Shown: positions 8,955-17,845 of the stretch, in pieces | Position numbering within the stretch: position 1 is the first letter of the stretch | Layout: each line of letters starts with the position of its first letter | Translations under genes and position numbers: made by a program | Origin: Bradyrhizobium sp. 139 | GTDB lineage: Bacteria; Pseudomonadota; Alphaproteobacteria; Rhizobiales; Xanthobacteraceae | DNA: 64,000 nucleotides | Direction: 5' to 3' | Assembly: GCF_023074175.1 (NCBI RefSeq) | Contig: NZ_JADPKS010000009.1 | Span: forward strand, 60,345-124,344 | The notes under the pieces: model-generated | Seen by the model: only the letters and a program-made list of their open reading frames with translations | Database searches by the model: none | What the model was told of the DNA's origin: nothing

Positions 8955-9688
8955 TTCTCTTTCCCGCGATCGATCTCAAGAACGGCCAATGCGTGCGCCT
9001 CGAGCAAGGCGACATGGCACGCGCGACCGTGTTCAACCTCAATCCCGCCGCGCAGGCGCAGCGCTTTGTCGAACAAGGCTTTGAGTATCTCCACGTCGTC
9101 GATCTCGACGGCGCCTTTGCCGGCAAGCCGGTGAATGCGCAGGCCGTCGAGGCGATGCTGAAGACAATCGAGATCCCGGTGCAGCTTGGTGGCGGCATTC
9201 GCGATCTCGCAACCGTCGAAGCCTGGCTCGCCAAGGGCATCACCCGCGTCATCATCGGCACCGCCGCGGTGCGCGATCCTGAGCTGGTAAAAGCTGCGGC
9301 GAAGAAATTCCCCGGCCGCGTCGCGGTCGGATTAGACGCCCGTGACGGCAAGGTCGCGGTCGAGGGCTGGGCCGAGACGTCGCAGGTCACAGTTCTGGAG
9401 ATCGCGCAGCGTTTCGAGGACGCCGGCGTCGCCGCCATCATCTTCACCGACATCGCGCGCGATGGCCTGCTCAAGGGCTTGAACCTCGATGCGACTATTG
9501 CGCTCGCGGACGCCATCTCCATTCCCGTGATCGCCTCGGGCGGCCTCGCCTCGATCGAGGACGTCAGGGCGATGCTGACGCCGCGCGCCAAAAAGCTCGC
9601 CGGCGCGATCGCCGGCCGCGCGCTCTATGACGGCCGGCTCGAGCCCGCCGCTGCGCTCGCTTTGATCCGCAACGCGCGCGCAGCCTAG
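8942..9688 (+). CDS. hisA: phosphoribosylformimino-5-aminoimidazole carboxamide ribotide isomerase
   Basis: Amadori isomerase of histidine biosynthesis (ProFAR to PRFAR). 248 residues, (beta/alpha)8 barrel. Catalytic Asp11 in 'FPAIDLKNG' and Asp132 in 'VGLDARDG'; phosphate-binding 'GGGIRD' (83-88), 'IIGTAAV' (104-110) and 'IASGGLAS'. The ATG at 8942 overlaps hisH by 13 bp. HisF follows after 9 bp. Confidence 0.96.
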   Translation: METVILFPAIDLKNGQCVRLEQGDMARATVFNLNPAAQAQRFVEQGFEYLHVVDLDGAFAGKPVNAQAVEAMLKTIEIPVQLGGGIRDLATVEAWLAKGITRVIIGTAAVRDPELVKAAAKKFPGRVAVGLDARDGKVAVEGWAETSQVTVLEIAQRFEDAGVAAIIFTDIARDGLLKGLNLDATIALADAISIPVIASGGLASIEDVRAMLTPRAKKLAGAIAGRALYDGRLEPAAALALIRNARAA

Positions 9689-9697
9689 GAGACCAAC

Positions 9698-10474
9698 ATG
9701 TTCAAGGTGCGCGTGATCCCCTGCCTCGACGTCAAGGACGGCCGGGTCGTCAAGGGCGTCAACTTTGTCGACCTGCGCGATGCCGGCGACCCCGTCGAAG
9801 CGGCGATTGTCTATGACGCCGCCGGCGCCGACGAGCTCACCTTCCTCGACATTACCGCGACCCATGAGAACCGCGGCATCATGCTGGATGTGGTCCGGCG
9901 CACGGCGGAGGCTTGCTTCATGCCAGTTACGGTCGGTGGCGGCGTGCGCAAGGTTGACGACATCAAAACGCTCCTGCGCGCCGGCGCCGACAAGGTCTCG
10001 ATCAACAGCGCCGCGGTGTCGCGGCGCGAGTTCGTCAAGGAAGCCGCCGAAAAATTCGGCGAGCAGTGCGTGGTGGTCGCGATCGATGCCAAGCGCGTCA
10101 AGCGCCCGGGCGGCTCGGACCGCTGGGAGATCTTTACCCATGGCGGCCGCAATTCGACCGGCATCGACGCCATCGAATATGCCCAGGAAGTGGTTTCGCT
10201 CGGCGCCGGCGAAATTCTGCTCACCTCGATGGATCGTGACGGCACCAGACAGGGCTTCGACATCCCGCTGACCCGGGCGATCGCCGACAGCGTTCCCGTT
10301 CCGGTGATCGCCTCGGGCGGCGTCGGCAATCTCGACCACCTCGTCGACGGTATCCGCGACGGGCACGCTACCGCCGTGCTGGCTGCCTCGATCTTCCATT
10401 TCGGGGAATTCACCATCCGCGAGGCCAAGGAGTACATGGCCCGGCGCGGACTGGCTATGCGCCTGGATGCTTGA
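9698..10474 (+). CDS. hisF: imidazole glycerol phosphate synthase, cyclase subunit HisF
   Basis: Uses PRFAR and ammonia from HisH to make IGP and AICAR. 258 residues, barrel fold like HisA. Catalytic Asp11 ('PCLDVKDG') and Asp130 ('VVVAIDAK'); phosphate loops 'VGGGVRK' (79-85), 'INSAAV' and 'IASGGVGN'. Start ATG follows a GGAGACC ribosome site. A 78-bp gap to hisE holds no gene. Confidence 0.97.
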   Translation: MFKVRVIPCLDVKDGRVVKGVNFVDLRDAGDPVEAAIVYDAAGADELTFLDITATHENRGIMLDVVRRTAEACFMPVTVGGGVRKVDDIKTLLRAGADKVSINSAAVSRREFVKEAAEKFGEQCVVVAIDAKRVKRPGGSDRWEIFTHGGRNSTGIDAIEYAQEVVSLGAGEILLTSMDRDGTRQGFDIPLTRAIADSVPVPVIASGGVGNLDHLVDGIRDGHATAVLAASIFHFGEFTIREAKEYMARRGLAMRLDA

Positions 10475-10552
10475 CGACTCCCGTTCATAAAGATGCTACA
10501 TAGGCTGGCGGGGAATGGCCTCCGTGGCCGGGTGTATTTCTGAGTAATTCCG

Positions 10553-10879
10553 ATGCCGCGTTTCACGATCCACGATCTGGCCGAGACCATCGAAGCCCGC
10601 GCGGCGGCCGGCGGCGAAGCGTCCTATACCCGCAAGCTCCTGGACAAGGGGGCCGAGCATTGCGCCAAGAAGTTCGGCGAGGAAGCAGTCGAAACCGTAA
10701 TCGCAGCAGTCGAAAACGATCGCGCGCATCTGATCGCCGAGAGTGCCGACCTGCTCTACCATTTCCTTGTGCTGCTCAAGGCCCGCGGCGTAAAGCTGGA
10801 AGAGGTCGAGGCGACGCTTGAAAAACGAACGACGATGTCGGGTTTGGAAGAGAAGACGTCGCGCAAGGGCGGCAACTAG
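10553..10879 (+). CDS. hisE: phosphoribosyl-ATP pyrophosphatase
   Basis: Second step of histidine biosynthesis: hydrolysis of PR-ATP to PR-AMP. 108 residues, all-alpha MazG-like fold. '[14 protein letters not shown]' (42-55) and '[13 protein letters not shown]' (63-75) hold the acidic metal ligands. Monofunctional (no HisI domain). coaA starts 27 bp downstream and likely shares the transcript. Confidence 0.95.
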   Translation: MPRFTIHDLAETIEARAAAGGEASYTRKLLDKGAEHCAKKFGEEAVETVIAAVENDRAHLIAESADLLYHFLVLLKARGVKLEEVEATLEKRTTMSGLEEKTSRKGGN

Positions 10880-10906
10880 CCGAGGCGAAAACGGAAAGGC
10901 GGCGTC

Positions 10907-11863
10907 ATGGATATCCGCGCACCCGAGCAGCAGTATAATCCGTACCGCGTCTATACGCGCGAGGAATGGGCGCGCTTGCGCGACGACACGCCGATGACGC
11001 TGGAGCCGGGCGAGTTCGACCGGCTGCGCTCACTGCACGATCGCCTGGACTTGCAGGAAGTCGAGGACATCTACCTGCCGCTGTCGCGCCTCCTGTCGAT
11101 CTATGTCGATGCGATGCAGCGCCTGTATTACGCAGAGCGCCAGTTCCTCAATATCCGTGATCGCAAGGTGCCCTATATCATCGGCGTCGCCGGTTCGGTC
11201 GCGGTCGGAAAATCCACCACGGCCCGCGTGCTCCAGGCCTTGCTGGCGCGCTGGTCGCCGCGTCCGAAGGTCGAACTGATCACCACCGACGGATTCCTGT
11301 ATCCCAACGCCGTGCTCGAGCGGCAGGGCATCATGCAGAAGAAAGGTTTTCCGGAGAGCTACGACCTGCCGCTGCTGCTCAGCTTCCTCTCCGACATCAA
11401 GGCCGGCCGCCGCCACGTGCGCGCGCCGGTCTATTCGCATTTGACGTACGACATCGTGCCGAACCAGTGGGCCGAGGTCGACCAGCCCGACATCTTGATC
11501 GTCGAGGGCGTCAACGTGCTGCAAACCGGCAAGCTGCCGCGCGACGGCAAGGCGGTGCCGGTGGTTTCCGACTTCTTCGATTTTTCGGTCTATATCGATG
11601 CCGAAGAGGCGGCGCTGCGGCAATGGTACATCAAGCGCTTCCTGGCGCTGCGTGACACCGCGTTCATCAATCCAAAGTCCTACTTCAACCGCTACGCGCT
11701 GTTATCCGACGAGGAAGCCACCGCCACCGCGATCGCGATCTGGGAACGCACCAACCTTGCCAATCTCGAGGACAACATCCTGCCGACCCGCCCCCGCGCG
11801 ACACTGATCCTGAAGAAGGGCGCCGACCACACGGTGTCGAGCGTGGCGCTGCGAAGGCTGTAG
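10907..11863 (+). CDS. coaA: type I pantothenate kinase
   Basis: ATP-dependent phosphorylation of pantothenate, first step of coenzyme A synthesis. 318 residues. P-loop 'GSVAVGKST' (96-104), 'TTDGFLYPN' near 127-135, 'KKGFPESYD' and 'PVYSHLTYD' substrate regions; C-terminal '[11 protein letters not shown]'. Last gene of the his unit; the palindrome at 11870-11904 directly after it could end the transcript. Confidence 0.96.
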   Translation: MDIRAPEQQYNPYRVYTREEWARLRDDTPMTLEPGEFDRLRSLHDRLDLQEVEDIYLPLSRLLSIYVDAMQRLYYAERQFLNIRDRKVPYIIGVAGSVAVGKSTTARVLQALLARWSPRPKVELITTDGFLYPNAVLERQGIMQKKGFPESYDLPLLLSFLSDIKAGRRHVRAPVYSHLTYDIVPNQWAEVDQPDILIVEGVNVLQTGKLPRDGKAVPVVSDFFDFSVYIDAEEAALRQWYIKRFLALRDTAFINPKSYFNRYALLSDEEATATAIAIWERTNLANLEDNILPTRPRATLILKKGADHTVSSVALRRL

Positions 11864-11869
11864 AACTTG

Positions 11870-11904
11870 TAGGGTGGGTTACGCCTTCGGCTAACCCACC
11901 CTAT
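11870..11904. repeat. hairpin-forming intergenic repeat between coaA and a histidine kinase
   Basis: 12-bp arms TAGGGTGGGTTA and TAACCCACCCTA pair around a short GC loop. It lies between convergent genes, so it may act as a two-way terminator although no clear T-run follows. Confidence 0.75.
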
Positions 11905-11920
11905 GCAGCATCGATCGTGT

Positions 11921-14158
11921 CTACACCGCCAGATGCCGCGCGGCCGCCAGCCCGGCCAGCGCCTCTTCCAGCTTCTCGCGATCCAGCGGCTTGATCAAAA
12001 ACCCGTTCATGGCCGCCTCGAAGCAGGCATAGCGGTCCTCCACCAGCGTGTTGGCGGTGAGGGCGAGGATCGGCGTGTGGTGGCCGCCTTTGGCGGCCTC
12101 ATGCGCGCGGATGCGCTTGGTCGCCTCGATGCCGTCGAGCTGCGGCATCTGGATGTCCATCAGCACGAGATCGTAGGGCGTGCCGGCCGATGCCGCGGCG
12201 AGCCAGGATTCCAGAGCGGCCTCGCCATGGACCGCGATGACGACGCGATGGCCGAGTTTCGTCAATAGCGACCGCATCAACAGCGCGTTGATCTCGTTGT
12301 CTTCGGCGACGAGGATCGACAGGCCTTTCGCCGGCATTGCATTGGCGGTGCGCTCAACCGGCGGCTCGGGGGCGAGATCTGGTGCGACAATTTCGGGCGT
12401 CAGCGCCAGGCGCGCGGCGAGCGAGGCGGCACGCAGCGGCTTGATCAGAAAGCCGGTGAAGGCTGCTGAAATTTTCTCGTGGCGTGAGCTCGACGTCAGC
12501 AGCACGAGCCGCTGCGACGCGTGTGTGCGAGCCGCTTCGCCGAGGCGGTCGGCGATAGCCGGACCGAGCGCACGGTCGATCAGCACCGCATGCCACGACC
12601 GTTCCGGCAACAACGCCTCCGCCACAGCGGCATCCGAAATCATGCAGGTCTGGCCGCCCCAGCGCTGCAGCCGCCGCGCGATTAGCGAGGCCTCGATGCC
12701 ATCGGCGATCAGGAGGATCGACTTGCCGGTGAGATCAGGGCTTGGAAACGCCGTCTGTCCCGCGCCGGCTTGCGGTGGCGCAAGCGGGATCGCGACCTCG
12801 AAGGTCGAGCCCTTGCCCGGCTCGCTCGTGAGGCTGATGCGGCCGCCCATGCGCTTGACGATGCGGTCGCTGATGGGAAGGCCGAGCCCGGTGCCGCCAT
12901 AGGTGCGCGCGACGCGCTCGTCGGCCTGCTCGAACTCGCGGAAGATGCGGGTCCGGGCTTCGGGTGCGATGCCGATGCCGGTATCGCGCACCAGAAAGCT
13001 GATCTCGTTCGGCCATATCCCGGGCTCGACGATCAGCGCGACGCTGCCGCTCGCGGTGAATTTGATGGCATTGCCGGCGAGGTTGAGCAGCACCTGACGC
13101 AGCCGCGCGGCATCGCCGACGACTTCGAGCGGCAGGCACTCGTCGACATAGGCGGCGATCTCGAGATTTTTAGCCTGCGCGCGCGGCGCGAGCAGCTCGG
13201 TGATCTCCTCGATCATGGTCGAAAGCGCGAACGGGCGCTGCTCGAGGTCGAGCTTGCCGGCTTCGATCTTTGAATAGTCGAGCAGCTCCTCGATCAGCGC
13301 CATCAGCGCTTCGCCGGAGGTTTTCACCGCCCTGGCATAGGTCGTCTGCTCCGGTGTCAGCGTGGTGTCGAGCAAGAGCCCGCCCATGCCGATGATGCCG
13401 TTGAGGGGGGTGCGGATCTCGTGCGAGGCCATCGCCAGGAAGCGCGACTTGGCGCGGTTGGCGGCGTCGGCCTGGTCGCGTGCGTCCGACAGCACGCGCT
13501 CGGTCTCGGTGCGGTCGGTGACGTCGCGTCCGACGCTCTGCAATTCGGCGGGTTGGCCGGCATCGAGACGGACATAGCCCTCGCGCCAGGCGATCCAGCG
13601 CGCGCCGAGCGGGGTTGCGATTTTCTGGTCGTGGACGCGCGTGCCGTTGCTTTCGCGGGCGCTGTCGCCCTGCTCCAGCAGGTCGAAATCGAAGCACGTG
13701 CCGGCCAGCGCATTGCGCGCCCGTCCTGCGAGCGCGCAATAGGCGTCGTTGGCGAAGGTGATGCGGCCCTGATGGTCGCGCAGCACGATCAGGTCGCCCT
13801 GCTGTTCGAACAGGCTGCGCGCGCGTTCTTCCGCTTCCTTCAGTTCCCAATTGCGGTCGATCAGCGCCTCGTTGTGGGCGGCCAGCGTGCGCAGCCGCCT
13901 GTTGACGAAGCGCAGCCGCATGCTCAGCGTGGCGAGGCCAAGGCAGGCGAGCGCGAACAGGAAGCTCGCGCCGATCGCAAACGCATTGGGGTCGTAGCCG
14001 GAATTCTCGGACCGGCTGCCGGAGACGAAGCCATAGGCGGCGCCGAACGTCGCCGAAAAGATCATGAAGGAGCGGATCGCGAGGGCTATTTTGGGATGCT
14101 GTCGCCTGAAGCGGCGCATGTGCACCTTGATCCGGAACGTCCGACCCATCGCAACCAA
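11921..14158 (-). CDS. hybrid sensor histidine kinase with two receiver domains
   Basis: 745 residues. Two hydrophobic segments (about 27-46 and 60-82) anchor it in the inner membrane with almost no periplasmic loop. Then a coiled stretch (95-118), a PAS domain (about 112-218), HisKA with phospho-acceptor His246 in 'MASHEIRTPLNG', HATPase_c with 'NLAGNAIKF' (359-367), 'DTGIGI' (392-397) and 'GGTGLGL' (421-427). Receiver 1 (479-588) is degenerate: the N-terminal acidic pair is replaced ('IADG'), though Asp528 and Lys573 remain. Receiver 2 (612-738) is complete: 'AEDN', Asp668 in 'LMDIQMP', 'KPLD'. No cognate regulator is adjacent. The alternative start, M4 at 14149, changes little. Confidence 0.93.
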   Translation of the reverse strand: MVAMGRTFRIKVHMRRFRRQHPKIALAIRSFMIFSATFGAAYGFVSGSRSENSGYDPNAFAIGASFLFALACLGLATLSMRLRFVNRRLRTLAAHNEALIDRNWELKEAEERARSLFEQQGDLIVLRDHQGRITFANDAYCALAGRARNALAGTCFDFDLLEQGDSARESNGTRVHDQKIATPLGARWIAWREGYVRLDAGQPAELQSVGRDVTDRTETERVLSDARDQADAANRAKSRFLAMASHEIRTPLNGIIGMGGLLLDTTLTPEQTTYARAVKTSGEALMALIEELLDYSKIEAGKLDLEQRPFALSTMIEEITELLAPRAQAKNLEIAAYVDECLPLEVVGDAARLRQVLLNLAGNAIKFTASGSVALIVEPGIWPNEISFLVRDTGIGIAPEARTRIFREFEQADERVARTYGGTGLGLPISDRIVKRMGGRISLTSEPGKGSTFEVAIPLAPPQAGAGQTAFPSPDLTGKSILLIADGIEASLIARRLQRWGGQTCMISDAAVAEALLPERSWHAVLIDRALGPAIADRLGEAARTHASQRLVLLTSSSRHEKISAAFTGFLIKPLRAASLAARLALTPEIVAPDLAPEPPVERTANAMPAKGLSILVAEDNEINALLMRSLLTKLGHRVVIAVHGEAALESWLAAASAGTPYDLVLMDIQMPQLDGIEATKRIRAHEAAKGGHHTPILALTANTLVEDRYACFEAAMNGFLIKPLDREKLEEALAGLAAARHLAV

Positions 14159-14280
14159 CTCCGACTCTTTTCCGAAACCCTGTGATCGCCCTGTGCGACG
14201 ATGGCGCGCCGACCTTGCGAACAGTTTGAGGCTTTGGGGCTGCCTCCGAACAGGGTTGACGAGGTGTTAACGCCGCAGGC

Positions 14281-14363
14281 CATGATCCGGAAAAGTGTGC
14301 AGCGGTTTTCCGGAGAGATCATGCTCAAACAACAAACTAAAGCGCGATTTCATCGCGCTTTAG
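14281..14363. repeat. palindromic repeat (CATGATCCGG family, copy 2) plus perfect 12-bp hairpin
   Basis: 14281-14326 repeats the GAGCATGATC palindrome seen before hisB. Directly beside it, 14337-14348 and 14352-14363 form a perfect 12-bp stem (CTAAAGCGCGAT/ATCGCGCTTTAG) with a 3-base loop. On the minus strand the stem overlaps the stop of the small exported protein and is followed by TTTGTTGTTTG, so it could serve as its terminator. Confidence 0.85.
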
Positions 14364-14827
14364 AGCGAGGCAGCCTGGAGCGGGCTGTGGCCGCCATGGG
14401 CGCCGACGATCAGGGCCGCCGCCTCGCGTTGCGAAAACGTCTTCGATCGCACGTAGATGCGATAATCGGCCGGACCGTCGGTGGAGAGATAGATCACCGG
14501 GCCGCCGTCGACCGGCTGCGCGGCAATCGCGATGAGGCGCGTCGCTGGATTGGCCTGACAGGAGTCCGGCTCCGAGCCGAGACCGTCGTCCACGACCGCG
14601 AAGTCCGCCGCATCCGCATCGTCGGTGATCTGAACCCGCACCGTGGCCCGCGACAGATCGTCGGTGAAGGCGACATGGACGCCGGCCGTCCAGAACAGGG
14701 ATGTCAGCTCGGCCGAGGTCTCGCCCAGCGCGATGCAGGGGTGCGAGACCGATCCGATCTCGCTGCGCGCGAATACCGCGGCCGCCAACAGGGGAACAAC
14801 CGAGGCCAGGATCTTGAAACGCAGCAT
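14360..14827 (-). CDS. small exported protein, unknown function
   Basis: 155 residues. N-terminal 'KILASVVPLLAAAVFA' (5-20) is a signal peptide, cleavage expected after about residue 20. The mature part is acidic, with two Cys (about 31 and 93) that could form a disulfide. 'IYLSTDGPADYRIYVRS' near residues 112-128 is a possible beta-rich core. I recognise no family. Orphan between comM and the kinase; a duplicated 16-bp motif lies about 45-75 bp upstream of its start. Confidence 0.65.
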   Translation of the reverse strand: MLRFKILASVVPLLAAAVFARSEIGSVSHPCIALGETSAELTSLFWTAGVHVAFTDDLSRATVRVQITDDADAADFAVVDDGLGSEPDSCQANPATRLIAIAAQPVDGGPVIYLSTDGPADYRIYVRSKTFSQREAAALIVGAHGGHSPLQAASL

Positions 14828-14867
14828 GACACTCTACTCGCCGGGCCCGGTATGGGAACGCGTACAG

Positions 14868-14899
14868 GAGCTCACTTGTAGCTGAACTCACTTGTAGCT
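14868..14899. repeat. 16-bp tandem repeat upstream of the small exported protein
   Basis: GAGCTCACTTGTAGCT and GAACTCACTTGTAGCT stand head to tail with one mismatch. Non-coding, between comM's end and the next start on the minus strand; could be a duplicated binding site or a simple duplication. Confidence 0.7.
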
Positions 14900-14964
14900 C
14901 TTGGGCCTTATGGTTTGCAGAGCGTAAAGGAAACTCGTTACCGCCGGGTTGATGCGCGGGGCGC

Positions 14965-16503
14965 TCACGCCATCTGGCGCACATCCTCCGCGAGTGCGCG
15001 GTAGGACAGCGCCTCGGCGAGATGCAGCCGGCCGATCTTGTCCGCGCCGTCGAGATCGGCGAGCGTGCGCGCCACCCGCAGCACGCGGTGATAGCCGCGC
15101 GCCGACAGCCGCATGGTCTCGGCGGCGTCGCGCAGCAGTTTGGCGCCCTGCGCATCCGGCTTGGCGATCTCCTCCAGCACGGAGGCCGGCGCCTCGGCGT
15201 TGGTGCGGACCTTCGGCAGGCCGGCATCCGAATAGCGCGCAAGCTGGATGTCGCGCGCCGCGGCCACGCGCGCAGCGACCTCCGCCGAGCCCTCCGCCGC
15301 CGGCGGCAGAATCAGATCCGCCGCGGTCACTGCCGGCACCTCGATGCGCAGGTCGATGCGGTCCATCAGCGGACCGGAGATGCGGGCCTGGTAGTCGCCC
15401 GTGCAGCGGTCGATGCGGCCGCGCTTGCAGGCATAGCCGGGCTCGAACGCGTTGCCGCAGCGGCACGGATTCATCGCGGCAACCAGCATGAAGCGCGCCG
15501 GATAGGTGACGCGGTGATTGGCACGGGAGACCGAGACCTCGCCGTTCTCCAGCGGCTGGCGCAGCGAATCCAGCACGCGCGGATCGAATTCGGGCAGCTC
15601 GTCCAGGAACAGCACGCCCTGATGCGCGAGCGAGATCTCGCCGGGTTTTGCGCGCATGCCACCGCCGGTGAGCGCGGCCATGCTGGCGGAATGATGCGGC
15701 GAGCGGAACGGCCGCCGCGCCGTCAGCGCGCCGCCCTCGATCTCGCCGGCAACGGAGGCGATCATGGAGACTTCGAGCAACTCGCCCGGCGACAGCGGCG
15801 GCAGGATCGAGGGCAGGCGCGCCGCCAGCATCGACTTGCCGGCACCGGGTGCGCCGACCATCAAGAGGTGATGCCCGCCGGCGGCCGCGATCTCCAGCGC
15901 CCGCTTGGCGCTCTCCTGGCCCTTGATGTCGCGCAGGTCGAGCGTGGAGGCCGCGGCTTCATGCACCCGTGGCAAAGGACGCGACAGCACCTGCGTGCCC
16001 TTGAAATGGTTGGCGATCTGGATCAGCGAACTTGCGGCAATGATCTGGATGTCCGGGCTTGCCCACGCGGCTTCCGAGCCGCAGGCCGCCGGGCAGATCA
16101 AACCTTCCTCGCGCACATTGGCGCCGATCGCAGCGGGCAAAACGCCGGCCACCGGTGCAATCGAACCGTCGAGACCGAGCTCGCCGAGCACGGTAAACCC
16201 CGTCAGCGCATCCGGCGGAATCGCGCCGATCGCCGCCATCAGCCCGAGTGCGATCGGCAGGTCGTAATGGCTGCCCTCCTTGGGCAGATCGGCGGGCGCG
16301 AGATTGACGGTGATCCGCCGCGCCGGCAGCGCCAGCCCCGAGGCGATCAGCGCCGAGCGGACACGCTCGCGCGCTTCCGACACCGCCTTGTCCGGCAGGC
16401 CGACGATGGCAAAGGCAGGCAGGCCAGGCGCGACCTGCACCTGCACGTCGACCGCCCGGGCCTCGATCCCTTCAAAGGCGACAGTAGAAACCCGCTGAAC
16501 CAT
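14965..16503 (-). CDS. comM: ComM/YifB-type Mg-chelatase-like AAA ATPase
   Basis: 512 residues from ATG 16503; the frame continues upstream without family similarity. N-terminal ChlI-like domain ('FAIVGLPDKAVSEARERVRSAL' region, 31-52; 'VNLAPADLPKEGSHYDLP', 66-83), Walker A 'GAPGAGKS' (217-224), Walker B 'LFLDELPEF', a Cys-rich insertion ('NPCRCG', then two more Cys), and a C-terminal helical domain. Family knowledge: ComM is a hexameric helicase promoting branch migration in natural transformation. No other competence gene is adjacent. The short segment 14828-14964 downstream holds only the tandem repeat. Confidence 0.92.
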   Translation of the reverse strand: MVQRVSTVAFEGIEARAVDVQVQVAPGLPAFAIVGLPDKAVSEARERVRSALIASGLALPARRITVNLAPADLPKEGSHYDLPIALGLMAAIGAIPPDALTGFTVLGELGLDGSIAPVAGVLPAAIGANVREEGLICPAACGSEAAWASPDIQIIAASSLIQIANHFKGTQVLSRPLPRVHEAAASTLDLRDIKGQESAKRALEIAAAGGHHLLMVGAPGAGKSMLAARLPSILPPLSPGELLEVSMIASVAGEIEGGALTARRPFRSPHHSASMAALTGGGMRAKPGEISLAHQGVLFLDELPEFDPRVLDSLRQPLENGEVSVSRANHRVTYPARFMLVAAMNPCRCGNAFEPGYACKRGRIDRCTGDYQARISGPLMDRIDLRIEVPAVTAADLILPPAAEGSAEVAARVAAARDIQLARYSDAGLPKVRTNAEAPASVLEEIAKPDAQGAKLLRDAAETMRLSARGYHRVLRVARTLADLDGADKIGRLHLAEALSYRALAEDVRQMA

Positions 16504-16716
16504 GCCGAACCAGCCCTGCCCTCTCGCACAATCGAGGGTAGCAGAGCGGCTCACCCTCCGCAAGAACAATACGGGAACGATCCTGGCGGCCGGGAAAGTC
16601 CTAACCAATCGTAAACATCACGGAGACACTACGCCTCGAATGCGAGTGGCTCCGCTCAGCACATTCCAACGAATGTTCGCTACTCCTTGGGGTACGGATG
16701 GGCCGTGATCTAACGG

Positions 16717-16974
16717 GTGAACAATTCAAATGCTTGCAAATCGCCGCAGAAGCGAACGTCGGGTGTGCACGCGGCTCGCAAGATACATTTTGGCTCCGGC
16801 TCGCTGCCGCGGGACTGCACGATCACGGATATCTCGGACGGTGGCGTGAAGGTGGTGGCGGAGTTTCTGGAAGTGCCGCCGCAATTCACCATCATCTTCG
16901 CACCCGATTATTCCCGCCAATGCCGCCTGCGCTGGCGCATCGGCTGCGAATTCGGCGCTGAGTTCACCGACTAA
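16717..16974 (+). CDS. small PilZ domain protein
   Basis: 85 residues from GTG 16717. 'DCTITDISDGGVKV' (33-46) is the second half of the PilZ c-di-GMP signature (D/NxSxxG). The upstream Arg pair of the first half is not in the classic RxxxR spacing; 'KRTSGVHAARK' (12-22) may replace it, so nucleotide binding is uncertain. The end 'RWRIGCEFGAEF' is typical of short alphaproteobacterial PilZ proteins. It precedes tadD by 79 bp and might link c-di-GMP to the pilus, which is inference. Confidence 0.8.
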   Translation: MNNSNACKSPQKRTSGVHAARKIHFGSGSLPRDCTITDISDGGVKVVAEFLEVPPQFTIIFAPDYSRQCRLRWRIGCEFGAEFTD

Positions 16975-17053
16975 GGTCTTAAGGGCCGCGTCCTTAACGG
17001 GACTTTAGCGTTAATCGGTAAGCATCTCTGATCAGTCGCCGAGTGATCAGAGT

Positions 17054-17827
17054 ATGCCCAAGCGTTCGTCCCTTGCCTCTCCTCCGGCGAGATATCTGTT
17101 GTCCGCGCTTCTGATGCTTGCCCTCGGCGGCTGCCAGACCACGGGTCTGGAGGACGTCACCGGCGCGCTCGGTGGCAGGTCGGAAACGGCTGGCAAGGCC
17201 GACCCGAAGCCGGACATGGACGCACTTCGCGAGCGCTATCGCGCCAAGCCTGGTGATCCCAACGTCGCCCTCGACTATGGCAAGGCGCTGCGCGAGAGCG
17301 GCCAGCGCGCCCAGGCGGTCGCGGTGCTGGAGCAGGCCGTGCTCGGCCATCCCAGCAACAAGGCGCTGCTCGCCGGCTACGGCCGCGCGCTCGCCGACAG
17401 CGGTAATTTCCAGCAGGCTTTCGATGTGCTCAGCCGTGCGCATACGCCTGAGGATCCCGACTGGCGCATCCTGTCGGCGCAAGGCGCGGCGCTGGATCAG
17501 CTCGGCCGCAACGAGGAGGCGCAGCAATATTATGCGACTGCGCTGAAGATCGTACCCGACGAGCCGCAAGTGCTGTCCAATCTCGGCCTGTCCTACATGC
17601 TTCAGAACAACCTGCCGCGGGCCGAGGAAACGCTGCGCCGCGCGCATGAGCGCAATCGCGCCGATTCCCGCGTGCGCGCCAATCTGGCGCTCGTCGTCGG
17701 ACTGCAAGGAAAGCAGGCCGAGGCCGAAACCATCGTGAAGGGCGACCTGCCGCCGGATCAGGCTGCCGCCAAGGTCACGGCGCTACGGCAGTTGCTGACG
17801 AAAAAGCAGCAGCGGGCGGACAAATAG
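17054..17827 (+). CDS. tadD: TadD-like TPR lipoprotein of the Tad pilus
   Basis: 257 residues. Lipoprotein signal: 'LLSALLMLALGGC' (15-27) with lipobox Cys27, so outer-membrane anchored in the periplasm. Residues 55-235 form about five TPR repeats (for example 'NVALDYGKALRESGQRAQAV', 'PQVLSNLGLSYMLQNNLPRAEETL'). Family knowledge: TadD is a pilotin-like assembly factor of the Tad/Flp pilus. It converges on cpaE with 18 bp between the stops. Normally cpaF/tadB/tadC lie between; they are missing here. Confidence 0.85.
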   Translation: MPKRSSLASPPARYLLSALLMLALGGCQTTGLEDVTGALGGRSETAGKADPKPDMDALRERYRAKPGDPNVALDYGKALRESGQRAQAVAVLEQAVLGHPSNKALLAGYGRALADSGNFQQAFDVLSRAHTPEDPDWRILSAQGAALDQLGRNEEAQQYYATALKIVPDEPQVLSNLGLSYMLQNNLPRAEETLRRAHERNRADSRVRANLALVVGLQGKQAEAETIVKGDLPPDQAAAKVTALRQLLTKKQQRADK

Positions 17828-17845
17828 CCCGGAGGCCACTTATCC

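Noticed and set aside
14337..15242. 301-codon frame across the small exported protein and comM
   Set aside because: It is out of frame with two well-supported genes on the same strand and is Arg-rich.
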